Assembly: GCA_025782575.1 (NCBI GenBank)
Contig: JALGYY010000001.1
Coordinates: forward strand, 1 to 64,000
Origin: a bacterium
GTDB taxonomy: Bacteria; Orphanbacterota; Orphanbacteria; Orphanbacterales; Orphanbacteraceae
DNA: 64,000 bases
Direction: 5' to 3'
Position 1 is the first letter of the stretch, and each line of letters starts with the position of its first letter. This document shows positions 46,325 to 55,685 of this stretch, in pieces. The notes beneath the pieces were generated by a model. It did not search any database. It was not told where the DNA came from and saw nothing but the letters and a program-made list of their open reading frames with translations. The translations under genes and the position numbers were made by a program.

Positions 46325-48210
46325 TGTGACGGGGCCTCTTCGATCAACACGGCGGCCTGCTCTCTGAGCGGGGCCGGGGTCTCGGGTCTCTCTATCAGAA
46401 TGCGGAGTTCCCTCTGCGACGCGGCACTCTCTCCGAGCGCGGCATACGCCCTTGCGAGACGCCACCTCGACCCGAAGTCTCCCTCGTCAACCCGAACGGC
46501 CTCCAGCAGAACATCTCGTGCCTGTTCCGGCAAGTTCGACGCGAGATAGGCTTCGCCGAGCGGCGGCCGGATCGAGGGGTCGGTCGGTGAGAGGCGAAGC
46601 GCCGCCTCCAGATGGTGTGTCGCCTCTTCCGGCCGGTCTTCTCTCATGAGCGCCAGCGCCAGATTGAATCGAGCTTCCCCGTTGTCCGGATCTCTCTCGA
46701 TGGAGCTCGTGAACATTTCAAGACCACGATCATTGTTCCCCTGCTCGCAATAGAGAACTCCGAGATCATTCTGAACGTCAACCCAGCCGGGGCGCAGTTC
46801 AAGCGCACGTTCCAGATGAGAAATCGCCGAATCCGCCTTCCCCAGATTCCAGAGTGATCTCCCGAGCTCGGCATGGGCGGGCGGGCTTTCCGGGTGGGTG
46901 GACAGCACATTTTGAAAGAGCAGAATCGCCTCATCGTCCCTACCTTCGTCCGCTCTCATTTTCCCGAGGAAGAACGATGTATTCGGGGCTTTCGGATAAA
47001 CATCGAGTGTCCGGGTCATCAGAGTCTCGTTGTCTTTCCAGTCCATGCTTCTCTTCGCAGCGGCTGAGCCGGCCGCCAGAAGGACCATGATTGCCATAAC
47101 CGTCGCTACTCTCCGATTCATGGTCCGTACTCCGAATCTTTCGACCAGAAATGCTGCGCCGGCACCCAGAAGCCAGCAATAGCCGACATACGGCAGATAG
47201 AGATAGCGCTCGGCGTAGAAGTAGGTGACCGGAATCAGGTTCGATGTCGGCAGTGGGGTAATTATGGCCCACGCGGCGCTGAGCGCAACCCCCGGGCGCC
47301 TCTTCCTGTAACGAATCACGAGAAACAAGAGGAGAAACACACTTACCATTCCGACCATGCCGTCCTTACTGAATGCGTTTCTGTTCTCAGGCAGGGGGTG
47401 TTCGATGGACAGGCCTGCCGGCACAATCAGGGCGGATACGGATTTCCCCTGGGCAAGAATCGCCTGAACAGCCACATTGCCGTAAGAGGCATCCCGAATG
47501 GTCACGGGGTTAAAACGTTGATAGAACGATCGTCCCTCTCTGCTCTTCTTTGAATAGTTGTTCAGTGCTCCCTGTTTCACGGAAACAAAAAAGGCAAGCA
47601 CCAGAATGAGCGGCAGGTAACGACTGATCGATCGAAGATTCTTCCGGTCGGTAAGCCAATCCCAAAAAGCGAGGACGATAGGGAATGTCGCCGCGGATGC
47701 CTTGGCGAACAGGCCGGCGCCGTAGAGAAGAGTGGATCCCAGAACCTGGCGCCGTGATGATCCTCGAATCAACAGAAACGAGCCGAGAAAACCGGCGGCG
47801 GCGAGCATCTCTTTCCGGTGCGTGATCCCGGCCACGGATTCGGTCAGAACAGGATGAACGGCAAAGAGGAGAGCCCCGAAGAACGCGGCCCGGCCGTGGT
47901 TCAGCAATCTTCTTCCCGTCTCGAAAACCAGAATCACACAGAGACCGTGAAGCAACAGGTTCGTCAGGTGAAACCCCATCGGCTTCACCCCCCAGACGAC
48001 CCGGTCCAGCCAGAGAGTGAGGGCCCGAACCGGACGTTCGTTCCAATCGAGCGTGCGCCAGAATTCGGCGCCCTCCAGATTCGTGTTCCGAACGATCAGT
48101 TCGAAATCGTCAAATACGAAACCATTGTTCAATGTGATTCCATGAGCGAGGAGTATGAAGGCGATGAGAGCGGCGTACGCGAATTTTCGTGGAGGATCCG
48201 TAAAATCCAC
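46321..48210 (-). CDS. TMTC-like GT-C membrane protein with TPR repeats
   Basis: A 629-residue protein. About ten membrane helices occupy residues 10-385 (TLNNGFVFDDFELI with the GT-C Asp-Asp, LLFAVHPVLTESVAGITHRKE, LFAKASAATFPIVLAFWDW). They are followed by six or so TPR units (395-620; for example AHAELGRSLWNLGKADSAI). This is the architecture of TMTC proteins, which in animals are O-mannosyltransferases, and of many uncharacterised bacterial homologues. The GTG start overlaps the previous stop as TAGTG. A lipid-linked sugar transfer to protein or glycan is plausible but unproven. Confidence 0.82.
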   Translation of the reverse strand: MDFTDPPRKFAYAALIAFILLAHGITLNNGFVFDDFELIVRNTNLEGAEFWRTLDWNERPVRALTLWLDRVVWGVKPMGFHLTNLLLHGLCVILVFETGRRLLNHGRAAFFGALLFAVHPVLTESVAGITHRKEMLAAAGFLGSFLLIRGSSRRQVLGSTLLYGAGLFAKASAATFPIVLAFWDWLTDRKNLRSISRYLPLILVLAFFVSVKQGALNNYSKKSREGRSFYQRFNPVTIRDASYGNVAVQAILAQGKSVSALIVPAGLSIEHPLPENRNAFSKDGMVGMVSVFLLLFLVIRYRKRRPGVALSAAWAIITPLPTSNLIPVTYFYAERYLYLPYVGYCWLLGAGAAFLVERFGVRTMNRRVATVMAIMVLLAAGSAAAKRSMDWKDNETLMTRTLDVYPKAPNTSFFLGKMRADEGRDDEAILLFQNVLSTHPESPPAHAELGRSLWNLGKADSAISHLERALELRPGWVDVQNDLGVLYCEQGNNDRGLEMFTSSIERDPDNGEARFNLALALMREDRPEEATHHLEAALRLSPTDPSIRPPLGEAYLASNLPEQARDVLLEAVRVDEGDFGSRWRLARAYAALGESAASQRELRILIERPETPAPLREQAAVLIEEAPSQ

Positions 48211-49433
48211 TACGGCTGAGCATCCCGAACCAGTTCATGGGATGAGTCGATTGGTTGGGGCCATTCTCCGGTGAGCTTATCGAGTTCATCTTCGAGAATC
48301 TCGATATTACCTTCCCAGGAAAAATACTCACTCGCCCTCTTCCGAGCATTTTTTGCAAGAGAGGACGCCCATTCCGGCGCGTCAAGAACTGCCAGAATTT
48401 TGTCGGCCAGATCTATGGACGATCCCCTGGCTGCGTAGACTCCCGTGTCACCGAGGTAGGACCGGGTCACTGGAGTGTCGAACCCGACGACCGGCAACCC
48501 CGCCGCCATGTAGAAGACCACTTTCGCGCTCGATTCCGATGCAAGATCGATTTTGGGATCGACGGCGACATCGGCAAGAGAGAGGTATTGCGGAAGCTCC
48601 TGGAACGGAAGTTTCCCCGTAAATGTAACCCTGGACCCGTTCCCCTGATCGAGGATGCGTCGACGGACTTTTTCGAGGGGATATCCGATGAGAAGGAAAT
48701 GGATATCATCTCGAAAATTTGTAATGGTGTCGATCGCGTCGACCAGGAAATTGACTCCTTTGACTTCGAGAAGGGCGCCCGAATAGACGACGAGTTTGGA
48801 GCCGTCCGGAATGCCAAGGCTCTGCCTCAACTCCGGGCGGGAAGAACGAGAGAAGAAGGAATCATCGACACCATCTTCAAGCAGTGTAATGTCGGCCGGA
48901 CTCTTACCGAAGACATCGACAAGAAGACGGGCGGTCGCCTTTGAACTGCAGGCAAAATGATCGGCCCGATCACAGATCCAACGTTCCAGGCGATTGAAGA
49001 ATCGATCGAGCAGCCCCCCTTCCCGGATGAACGAATGGGAACGGAGCTCTGCGGTCAGACTGTCCTGAACGTCAAACAGGAGAGGCGTATCCCATCCTAG
49101 AAGGCGACGGGCGATATGGGCCACGAATGTACCCTCATGAAGATGGCCATAAAAGACATCCGGCTGAAAACGGCGCGCCGTCTTCACGCAGAGGGCAATC
49201 AACATGAGATCAAGAATCGGCTTTGTCCAGGAAGGCCCCGCCTCGAGCTTCCGGTACCAGGGAACCCCCGGAATTCGATGAATATCAATGTCTTCCGGAT
49301 CTTCGCCGAGATTGTATGTGACAAGACAAACCTCGTGCCCTCGCATCGCCAGGGCACGGATTTCGCTCAATATTCTGATATGACATCCGCGATGAGCGAA
49401 GAACGGCGTAGGGGCAACCATCAGTATCTTCAA
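48210..49433 (-). CDS. GT4 glycosyltransferase
   Basis: A 407-residue GT-B enzyme with both halves complete: N-terminal PTPFFAHRGCHIRILSE (glycine/histidine start typical of GT4) and C-terminal LVVYSGALLEVKGVNFLV, FLLIGYPLEKV and DPKIDLASESSAKVVFYMAAGLPVVG. The usual E-x7-E is altered near the end (KVVFYMAAGLPVV). It starts 70 nt after the upstream glycosyltransferase; this is the only real gap in the operon. Confidence 0.87.
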   Translation of the reverse strand: MKILMVAPTPFFAHRGCHIRILSEIRALAMRGHEVCLVTYNLGEDPEDIDIHRIPGVPWYRKLEAGPSWTKPILDLMLIALCVKTARRFQPDVFYGHLHEGTFVAHIARRLLGWDTPLLFDVQDSLTAELRSHSFIREGGLLDRFFNRLERWICDRADHFACSSKATARLLVDVFGKSPADITLLEDGVDDSFFSRSSRPELRQSLGIPDGSKLVVYSGALLEVKGVNFLVDAIDTITNFRDDIHFLLIGYPLEKVRRRILDQGNGSRVTFTGKLPFQELPQYLSLADVAVDPKIDLASESSAKVVFYMAAGLPVVGFDTPVTRSYLGDTGVYAARGSSIDLADKILAVLDAPEWASSLAKNARKRASEYFSWEGNIEILEDELDKLTGEWPQPIDSSHELVRDAQP

Positions 49434-49503
49434 AAGACAGCCTCCATACTGGCCAGCGGACGATTCCGTCTCCAGATGACTTCGTAGTATATAGGCATGT
49501 CAA

Positions 49504-50523
49504 CTAGAAAGAAACACCTGGGGGAATTTCGCCTCCCCCGGCGGCAGGATCGCTTCGGTAGAGCTCCATTACCCGATTCTTCATATCGGCTATCGAAAAC
49601 CTCTCACGAACCAGTTTCTGGGCCTGTTCCGCCCATTTATCCACTGCACCGGGGTCATCCCATACGCGCCGGAGAGCGTCGGCAAGGAGCCTGTCGTCCC
49701 CCGGTGGGAACAGCTGGCCTGTCCGTTCGTGCTGAACGATTTCTTTGAGCCCCCCGGCCGTCGAGACGATGACGGGGACCCGGTGGGCCATCGCTTCGAG
49801 TACGGAGATCCCGAGCGCCTCCGTCCACGAGGCCAGAATGACCGCCCGCGACGTCGCGTAGAGGCCGGCGACCCCCTCGGGAGAGCACTCCCCTAGAAAC
49901 CGGACCCGGAGTCCGAGCGCAAGAACGCGAGCCGCCAGCAAAGCATGAGGATACTCGCGGCCCACGACGCAGAGCTCAATCGCCGGCAGCTCGTCATGAA
50001 TCCGCCGGAGCGCCGCCAACAGAGTTGTGATCCCTTTTCGAAACAGATCACGGCCGACAATGAGTATTCGATCTTCGCGAACGGGTGTACCCCGGCGGTC
50101 AGCCGGAATCCGGATTCCCATGCCGATGTTAACGAGACGCGGATGCTGAACGGCCGACTTCACGGCATTCGAATGAACGAAAACCGTATGGGCGCCGGCG
50201 AGCAGGATTTTCATTCGTCTGGCACGTTGCTTCTGCAATACCCAGCGGACCGGAAAATCCGGGGCGGGAAACGGTTGGAAGTGAGTCCAGTAATGGTCGT
50301 GCAGGTCGAGTATGATGCGGTGGCGATTCGATTTCGAAAGTTCGCCGGGCATGTGCTTCCCGTCCAGAACGTGAATCCAGTCCCACTCCATCCCCAGATC
50401 ATCAACGTGGCGATAGAGAGAGATCTTCATGTCTGAACTGAGTTCTTCCAGCAATGTATCCTGATACACCGATGAACCGGTGATCGCCCCCCGGGGGCTC
50501 CTGACAAATAAGACCCTCATCAT
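49504..50523 (-). CDS. GT4 glycosyltransferase
   Basis: A 339-residue GT-B enzyme: MRVLFVRSPRGAITGSSVYQ at the N-terminus, then RILIVGRDLFRKGITTLLAA, LCVVGREYPHALL and SWTEALGISVLEAMAHRVPVI, where E-x7-E is intact. The first ATG (50523) overlaps the upstream stop (ATGA); a second ATG follows directly. Retaining transfer of a nucleotide-activated sugar is expected from the family. Confidence 0.88.
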   Translation of the reverse strand: MMRVLFVRSPRGAITGSSVYQDTLLEELSSDMKISLYRHVDDLGMEWDWIHVLDGKHMPGELSKSNRHRIILDLHDHYWTHFQPFPAPDFPVRWVLQKQRARRMKILLAGAHTVFVHSNAVKSAVQHPRLVNIGMGIRIPADRRGTPVREDRILIVGRDLFRKGITTLLAALRRIHDELPAIELCVVGREYPHALLAARVLALGLRVRFLGECSPEGVAGLYATSRAVILASWTEALGISVLEAMAHRVPVIVSTAGGLKEIVQHERTGQLFPPGDDRLLADALRRVWDDPGAVDKWAEQAQKLVRERFSIADMKNRVMELYRSDPAAGGGEIPPGVSF

Positions 50524-51476
50524 CCGAGCCAGCGCCGGCGCATGGCGATGTCACCTATGACAAGCTTCTTTGAGACGAGTTCCGCCGAGTCCCGCCTGCC
50601 CGTATTGCGGGGTGTCTCCCTGCGATACCGGGCGGAGTTCGCCAGCACACGAATCAGGTCCCCTGCAGCCAGGAAGAACTCGCCGAATCGAAGACGAAGT
50701 AAGCGGCCGAGAAGAGAGCCCGCTTCACCCATGACCAGGAACGGAAGATTCCTGATCAGGAGCCCGGCAGGCCAGCAGCGAAGCAGGAAGATGAGACGAT
50801 TACGATGGAGAAGTCTGCGTTTCCGGGCGGGGTCACGGCCGGTCAAAGCGGAGTGAGCATGCTGCACACGGGCGTTCGCTGCATAGCGAGCGGTCCAGCC
50901 GAGCATGCCGGCGCAAAATGCGATTTCAGCGTCTTCGTAATAGAGAAAATAGTCAGTCCGGAACCGGCCCACCTGTTCGATGAGGTCCGACCGGTAGAGA
51001 GCAGCGGCTCCTGCGGGGCCGAGCAAAGGAGACTCGTCGTCCGGGGAACGGTGCACGACGAAACCGTCGCGGGAAACCGCGAGCCCCGCCGAATCGAAGG
51101 CTCCCCCCTCGCCCGCAAGAACGGTGGCGGCGACCATCCCCACACGGGGTAAGCGCTCAGCTTCGGCTACGAGTGCACTCAACCATCCCGGTTCCGCGAC
51201 GGCATCCGGATTCAACAATGCGAAATAATCCGCTCGGTGGCTGATGATAGCCAGATTTACGGTCGCACCGAACCCCAGATTGCTCTCGAACTGAACGGAA
51301 TCAATCCCCGGAAATTCCCGGTGCGCTCTCTCATATGATCCGTCCGTCGAGCCGTTATCGGCAAGCACGACTGAGTAGTTCGGATAGTCCTGGTCCATGA
51401 GCGATGCGAGGCAATCAGAGAGATAAGGATCGCCGTTCCAGTTCACAACGATGACCCAGACCATCGGATCAGCCAT
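50520..51476 (-). CDS. GT2 glycosyltransferase (rhamnosyltransferase-like)
   Basis: A 318-residue GT-A enzyme. WVIVVNWNGDPYLSDCLASL, VVLADNGSTDGS, LGFGATVNLAI, LLNPDAVAEPGW (the DxD-type metal site) and FRTDYFLYYEDAEIAFCA (catalytic E-D) are in the order seen in WbbL/RfbF-like rhamnosyltransferases. ATG at 51476 has GAAGAGA 9 nt upstream; a TTG at 51494 is the alternative. Overlaps the preceding GT4 gene by 8 nt. Confidence 0.9.
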   Translation of the reverse strand: MADPMVWVIVVNWNGDPYLSDCLASLMDQDYPNYSVVLADNGSTDGSYERAHREFPGIDSVQFESNLGFGATVNLAIISHRADYFALLNPDAVAEPGWLSALVAEAERLPRVGMVAATVLAGEGGAFDSAGLAVSRDGFVVHRSPDDESPLLGPAGAAALYRSDLIEQVGRFRTDYFLYYEDAEIAFCAGMLGWTARYAANARVQHAHSALTGRDPARKRRLLHRNRLIFLLRCWPAGLLIRNLPFLVMGEAGSLLGRLLRLRFGEFFLAAGDLIRVLANSARYRRETPRNTGRRDSAELVSKKLVIGDIAMRRRWLG

Positions 51477-52659
51477 GGGAAATGATCTCTTCAATCACGT
51501 TTCGTAACCTCTCTCCCGCCATTCTTCTACCGGCCACACTCTCGGCATGTCGCCGTGCGGCCCTTCCCATCCGTTCGGTAAGATCGGGATCACTCATCAA
51601 AAGAGCTATCTGTGCAGCAAAACGATTCGGCTCCGGAGGAAACAGAAAACCGGTTTCGCCGTCAGAGACAGTCTCACGATGTCCCGCCTCGTCCCTTGCC
51701 AGAACCGGAGTCCCCGAAGCCTGTGACTCGAGAGATACGAGACCGTACGGTTCCAGCTCGGATACGCTGAGAGTAACCCAGGCGCGGTTGTACAGGCGAA
51801 CCACATCTTTGTCGGTGAGGTCGGTCACGATCTCCAGATCGACCCCGGCCGAACGAGCCGCGAGGTTCAATCTCGATTGAAAGGACCTGCTCCCTGGGAA
51901 CCCGGCGACGATCAGCTTCGGCCGCGCTTCCGCGGGAATGGCCCCAATTATCTCGACAGCAAAGAAATGCCCTTTTCTCTCGACCAGCTTTCCCACGCTG
52001 AGAACGATCTTCTCTCGCGGGACTCCAGGATCGGGGCGAAAGAGATCCGTGTCGATTCCGGGGCGAACGACAATCGCTCTCCTGCCGTAGACTTCATCGA
52101 TTCGACCGGCGGAGTACTCGCTGTTTGTGAGAATAGTATCGGCTTTTAATGCCAGAAAACTGTCCCGGCGATCGAGCCAGCGTCCGATCGGCCGAAAGAG
52201 AAGCCGGCCCATGCGAAACAGCAGGCTTCCCGGCGCCCCGTCTCGAAAAGGAACCCCCTCCCGGTACAACCGCAAGGGCTCAGGGCAATAGTAAACAGTC
52301 GAAGTTTCGAGATACCGGAGAATCGCCGGTGCTTGACCGAATCGGCAGGGGTGAAGAAACGCAATATCGAAACCACCCTCATCTATCCGCTTCGCCAGCT
52401 TCTTCGATGCGCGTTCGATCTGCCGCAGATTCCAGAGGTCGGTCCATTTGTGAAAGGGGTACAGCGGCCCGGACGGAGAGAGCTCGATCAGCCTGGCACG
52501 GACGCTCCAGACTTCCGGCGACGAGGGCTGATTGATCAATACCCATGTGATGTCGTTGTCTCTCCCGAGGTATTCGGAGAAATCACGCAACGCCCTGAGG
52601 GCTCCCCCCTCTTCCAGGTTGTGATGAATCGCGATTCGAAGCCGCTCAGTCGAGTTCAA
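51469..52659 (-). CDS. GT4 glycosyltransferase
   Basis: A 396-residue GT-B enzyme. The N-terminus RIAIHHNLEEGGALRALRD is the GT4 glycine-rich start; ESTVYYCPEP-like and NSEYSAGRI segments follow; the C-terminal half has VLSVGKLVERKGHFFAVE and SELEPYGLVSLESQASGTPVL. The TTG at 52659 is chosen because GGAG lies 7 nt upstream and the protein then begins as homologues do. In-frame codons up to 52746 lie inside the previous gene and look unlike a GT4 N-terminus. Confidence 0.86.
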   Translation of the reverse strand: MNSTERLRIAIHHNLEEGGALRALRDFSEYLGRDNDITWVLINQPSSPEVWSVRARLIELSPSGPLYPFHKWTDLWNLRQIERASKKLAKRIDEGGFDIAFLHPCRFGQAPAILRYLETSTVYYCPEPLRLYREGVPFRDGAPGSLLFRMGRLLFRPIGRWLDRRDSFLALKADTILTNSEYSAGRIDEVYGRRAIVVRPGIDTDLFRPDPGVPREKIVLSVGKLVERKGHFFAVEIIGAIPAEARPKLIVAGFPGSRSFQSRLNLAARSAGVDLEIVTDLTDKDVVRLYNRAWVTLSVSELEPYGLVSLESQASGTPVLARDEAGHRETVSDGETGFLFPPEPNRFAAQIALLMSDPDLTERMGRAARRHAESVAGRRMAGERLRNVIEEIISHG

Positions 52660-53782
52660 GTATTTCTCCGTAATAGGTCTCAACAGCACGTGCTCTGGCA
52701 GTGGCAGAGAATTTCTCTTCCGCGATTTTTCGGCCCTCTCGAGCAAGACTCACCATACTCTCCGGTGTGGCGAAAAGAGAGGTGATCGCCTGACCGATCG
52801 ATTCCGCCGTTCCGTTTCCGGCGAGACAATATGCGTTTCCAGGTAAGGCGCGGGCTGCTCCCGAAGAGGCGGCAGCCACTACAGGCACCCGGCTCGCAAT
52901 CGCCTCCAGCATGACTCGACCGAACGGCTCTTCCAGACTGGGAAAGACCAGTATGTCGAGATCAGGTAACAACCGTTCCATATCAGTGCGCGCACCGAGG
53001 AGATGGACCCAGCGATGGGGATCAGCGGATTTCGCGATCATTTCCCCGTAGCCGGTGAAGCGGGGTGAAGGATCTCCGATGAGGACGAGATGCAGTCCCG
53101 GATGATTCCGCCTCGCAATCTGAGCCGCCTCGAACAGGACCTCTACTCTCTTGCGGGGAATCAACTGCCCTGCGTAACCGACTACAGGATCGTTCGTCCC
53201 GATGCCACACTCCCGGCGGAGAACCGAGTCTTCTCTCGACTGCGAAAATCGGCCCAGGTCCACTCCGGCGGCAATTTCCCGTCTCTTCCCCTGACCGATC
53301 GATGGAAAGCGACCGGCTGTCTCGCTGCCAAGAAACATTCCGTGGGGACGGCCGATGTTGGCAGCCCGCTTCAGTAGAAATCGCTCGAAAGGATGGGAGA
53401 AGAAATCCTGAACGTCCCATAACAGGGAAGCCCCCAGGCGACGTGCAAACCGGGCGCCACTCAGGTGGGCTCCGAACGAGAGTGTGTGCACCAGATCCGG
53501 TTTCCCCGCCCCTCCGATTCCATCGGCCAGGGTCCGCAGCATTTTCGAGCGGCGCCAGAGCTGCGGCAGCGCCCGGACGGCAGGTTTCGTCTGAAGGGGA
53601 CGAAGGGAACATTCAACCGTCCTGGTGAGGGAGCTCGCTTCACGAAGAAACGGTCCGGAAGGTCCGGCAAGACAATAGTCGAATCGATCACTGTCGAGAT
53701 GACGGAGTAACTCCAGCAGGCCAACTTCGACCCCGCCTACGATCTCCTCCTGATCCGTAAGGAAGAGTACACCCGGCTTCAA
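52646..53782 (-). CDS. GT4 glycosyltransferase
   Basis: A 378-residue GT-B enzyme: GVLFLTDQEEIVGGVEVGLLEL, LLWDVQDFFSHPFERFLL, VVGYAGQLIPRKRVEVLF, LVLIGDPSPRF and FPSLEEPFGRVMLEAIASRVP with an intact E-x7-E. The start is TTG at 53782, whose TTGA overlaps the upstream stop. It is coupled downstream to another TTG-started GT4 gene. Confidence 0.87.
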   Translation of the reverse strand: MKPGVLFLTDQEEIVGGVEVGLLELLRHLDSDRFDYCLAGPSGPFLREASSLTRTVECSLRPLQTKPAVRALPQLWRRSKMLRTLADGIGGAGKPDLVHTLSFGAHLSGARFARRLGASLLWDVQDFFSHPFERFLLKRAANIGRPHGMFLGSETAGRFPSIGQGKRREIAAGVDLGRFSQSREDSVLRRECGIGTNDPVVGYAGQLIPRKRVEVLFEAAQIARRNHPGLHLVLIGDPSPRFTGYGEMIAKSADPHRWVHLLGARTDMERLLPDLDILVFPSLEEPFGRVMLEAIASRVPVVAAASSGAARALPGNAYCLAGNGTAESIGQAITSLFATPESMVSLAREGRKIAEEKFSATARARAVETYYGEILELD

Positions 53783-54678
53783 CGCCCCGCCGCCTCTCCA
53801 TACCCTCGGGCAAAGTTTCCATGTACTTTGTGGGCAAAGTACCATTCCTCCACCTTCGTCAAATGAAGACCTCGCGCGATCGGGTAAACTAGACGGCTCA
53901 GTCTACCCAGCACAGCCCGGCGAAATGTGGGTCGCGGGATCTCGACGAAATCGTCAAAAGAGGGTTCAGTGCGCAGCAGCTGCCGGGCCAGCTGACCCTT
54001 CTTGAATCGGCGGCGACAGAAACTATCCTCGGTCCAATCGTGGTGATGCTGAACGACGAGATTGGGATCGTAGTAGAGACGCATGCCCTGATTGGCAGCG
54101 TGGTAGGCAAAGACAGTATCGATCCAGCAGGGGATGTCTTCGGGAAACCCTCCGACCTTCTCCCATAGTGACCGGTTGATTGAAGCGTTCAGCGTGAAAA
54201 AATGCCGGTTCGGCGCAAAGCCTCCCTGTGGGAGTTCAGGGTGCTGGTGGATGATCCCCTTTCCCAGCCAATCTCGAAATCGCGAGGCAGGAAGCGCAGG
54301 TGACCAGACGACACGCCCCGATACCGCGACGAGAGGCTCGCCCAGATTTCTATGTCGATTCAGATGCCCCGTGATCAGGTCGGGGGGACAGAAAGAGTCA
54401 TCCCCCAATATGAGGAGCAGTTTTCCTCCGGCTCCCCTCACGGCTGTGTTGAGACCGGCCCCGAGACCTTTCGGCTTAGTCCTGATCGTTCTGAGTTTCA
54501 CGCCGGGAGGGGTAACAAGCCGGCGCAGCATTTGCCAGGTGTCATCCCGGGAGCCGTCGTCGACTACGACGATCTCGATTCGATCCTGCTCCGATCGGAA
54601 CAGACGGGTGAGGGTCTCTTCGAGGATCTCCCGGCGATCACGCGTCGATATGATCACGCTGATTTCGGTCTGATCCAT
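53779..54678 (-). CDS. GT2 glycosyltransferase
   Basis: A 299-residue GT-A enzyme: ISVIISTRDRREILEETLTRL, IVVVDDGSRDDTWQML, LGAGLNTAVRGAGGKLLLILGDDS (metal-binding Asp-Asp) and DIPCWIDTVFAYHAANQG. The start at 54678 (MDQTEISV) lies 5 nt after the radical SAM stop. Longer in-frame starts up to 55098 would be buried in that gene and are rejected. Confidence 0.88.
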   Translation of the reverse strand: MDQTEISVIISTRDRREILEETLTRLFRSEQDRIEIVVVDDGSRDDTWQMLRRLVTPPGVKLRTIRTKPKGLGAGLNTAVRGAGGKLLLILGDDSFCPPDLITGHLNRHRNLGEPLVAVSGRVVWSPALPASRFRDWLGKGIIHQHPELPQGGFAPNRHFFTLNASINRSLWEKVGGFPEDIPCWIDTVFAYHAANQGMRLYYDPNLVVQHHHDWTEDSFCRRRFKKGQLARQLLRTEPSFDDFVEIPRPTFRRAVLGRLSRLVYPIARGLHLTKVEEWYFAHKVHGNFARGYGEAAGR

Positions 54679-54683
54679 TCTGT

Positions 54684-55685
54684 CTAACCGTAGGGGCGGA
54701 AGAGCGAATGGGCACGCTTCCGAAGCCATAGCTTCATACGTCCCTTTGCTTCTTCCCACCCAGTGTGAGGGCCGCCCTCGCGCAGCTCGTCGCAGTTTCG
54801 ACAGAGTGCGATGTCGCCGAACTCGCCCGCCACATGATTCCGGCGCAACTTCACCATCGCCTCTCCGTTCCAGATCGCGCGCACGGAATTGACTCGTGTG
54901 CTGCCGATCGGGTGTTCCCCTTCCATGTCCATGCAGCAGGGGACAACTGTTCCGTCCCAGAGAATCCCCATGCCATACCAGATGCGTGCACATGCGGAAA
55001 GAGGGCCGTCGAGACCGAGCCCCAGATCTCTTCGCCGCTCGGCATCCGCCCCGCTCCACACATGCTGATCGGCGATCTGCAGATAGTCCGCTCCCCATTC
55101 CGCGAGTGGTGACTCATCCGCTCGGGGAAATTTATCGGGAGATGGTCTCGTAACGCGAATCACCAGAAAGGGGCTCCGGCTCGTTCGCAACTCGAGAAAC
55201 CGGGTCACGTTTCTCTTGAGCCGATTGAAATTACCGCCCCCCATGGCTTCTCTGTAACTTCTCTCGTCCTCTCCATCCACGCTGACCGAGAGAAGTTCGA
55301 GACCCGAATCGATCAGGCGCCGGGAGTAATCTTCCGTGAGAAGAAGCCCGTTGGAGTGGAGAACGGTGGACATTCCGTGCTCAGCCGCCAACCGGATTCG
55401 ATCGGGAAGATCGGGCACGAGAAGTGACTCACCACCCAGATGAAAACTGATGAGAGGTTTCCAATCGCTGACTTCCTCAATCAGATCTCGAAATATTTCT
55501 TCGCTCATGATTCCCATCGCCCGCTTCAGCCCGGTTGCGTGAGGGCACTTGGGGCAACGAAGATTGCATCGATTCGTCGGCTCGATCCAGAGTTCGCGCG
55601 GAGGATAAGGAAGTTCGATTATTCCACGACGGTATGCGTCGGCGATCTGATCCTGCGACAGACTATTCTTCAAGAGATTGGTCAA
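54684..55685 (-). CDS. Radical SAM/SPASM protein
   Basis: A 333-residue radical SAM enzyme. The cluster motif CNLRCPKC (Cx3Cx2C) is at about residue 40. LGGESLLVPDL, LLSVSVDGEDERSY and a C-terminal SPASM-type region (ILWDGTVVPCCMDMEG, CRNCDEL) follow. It is the second gene of the operon, right behind the flippase (ATGA overlap). The likely reaction is modification of a glycan precursor or a peptide; nothing in the sequence identifies the substrate. Confidence 0.88.
   Translation of the reverse strand: MTNLLKNSLSQDQIADAYRRGIIELPYPPRELWIEPTNRCNLRCPKCPHATGLKRAMGIMSEEIFRDLIEEVSDWKPLISFHLGGESLLVPDLPDRIRLAAEHGMSTVLHSNGLLLTEDYSRRLIDSGLELLSVSVDGEDERSYREAMGGGNFNRLKRNVTRFLELRTSRSPFLVIRVTRPSPDKFPRADESPLAEWGADYLQIADQHVWSGADAERRRDLGLGLDGPLSACARIWYGMGILWDGTVVPCCMDMEGEHPIGSTRVNSVRAIWNGEAMVKLRRNHVAGEFGDIALCRNCDELREGGPHTGWEEAKGRMKLWLRKRAHSLFRPYG

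Noticed and set aside
54678-55098. Longer N-terminus for the GT2 gene ending at 53779
   Set aside because: The extra 140 residues overlap the radical SAM gene and have no GT2-like sequence; the enzyme fold starts exactly at MDQTEISV.
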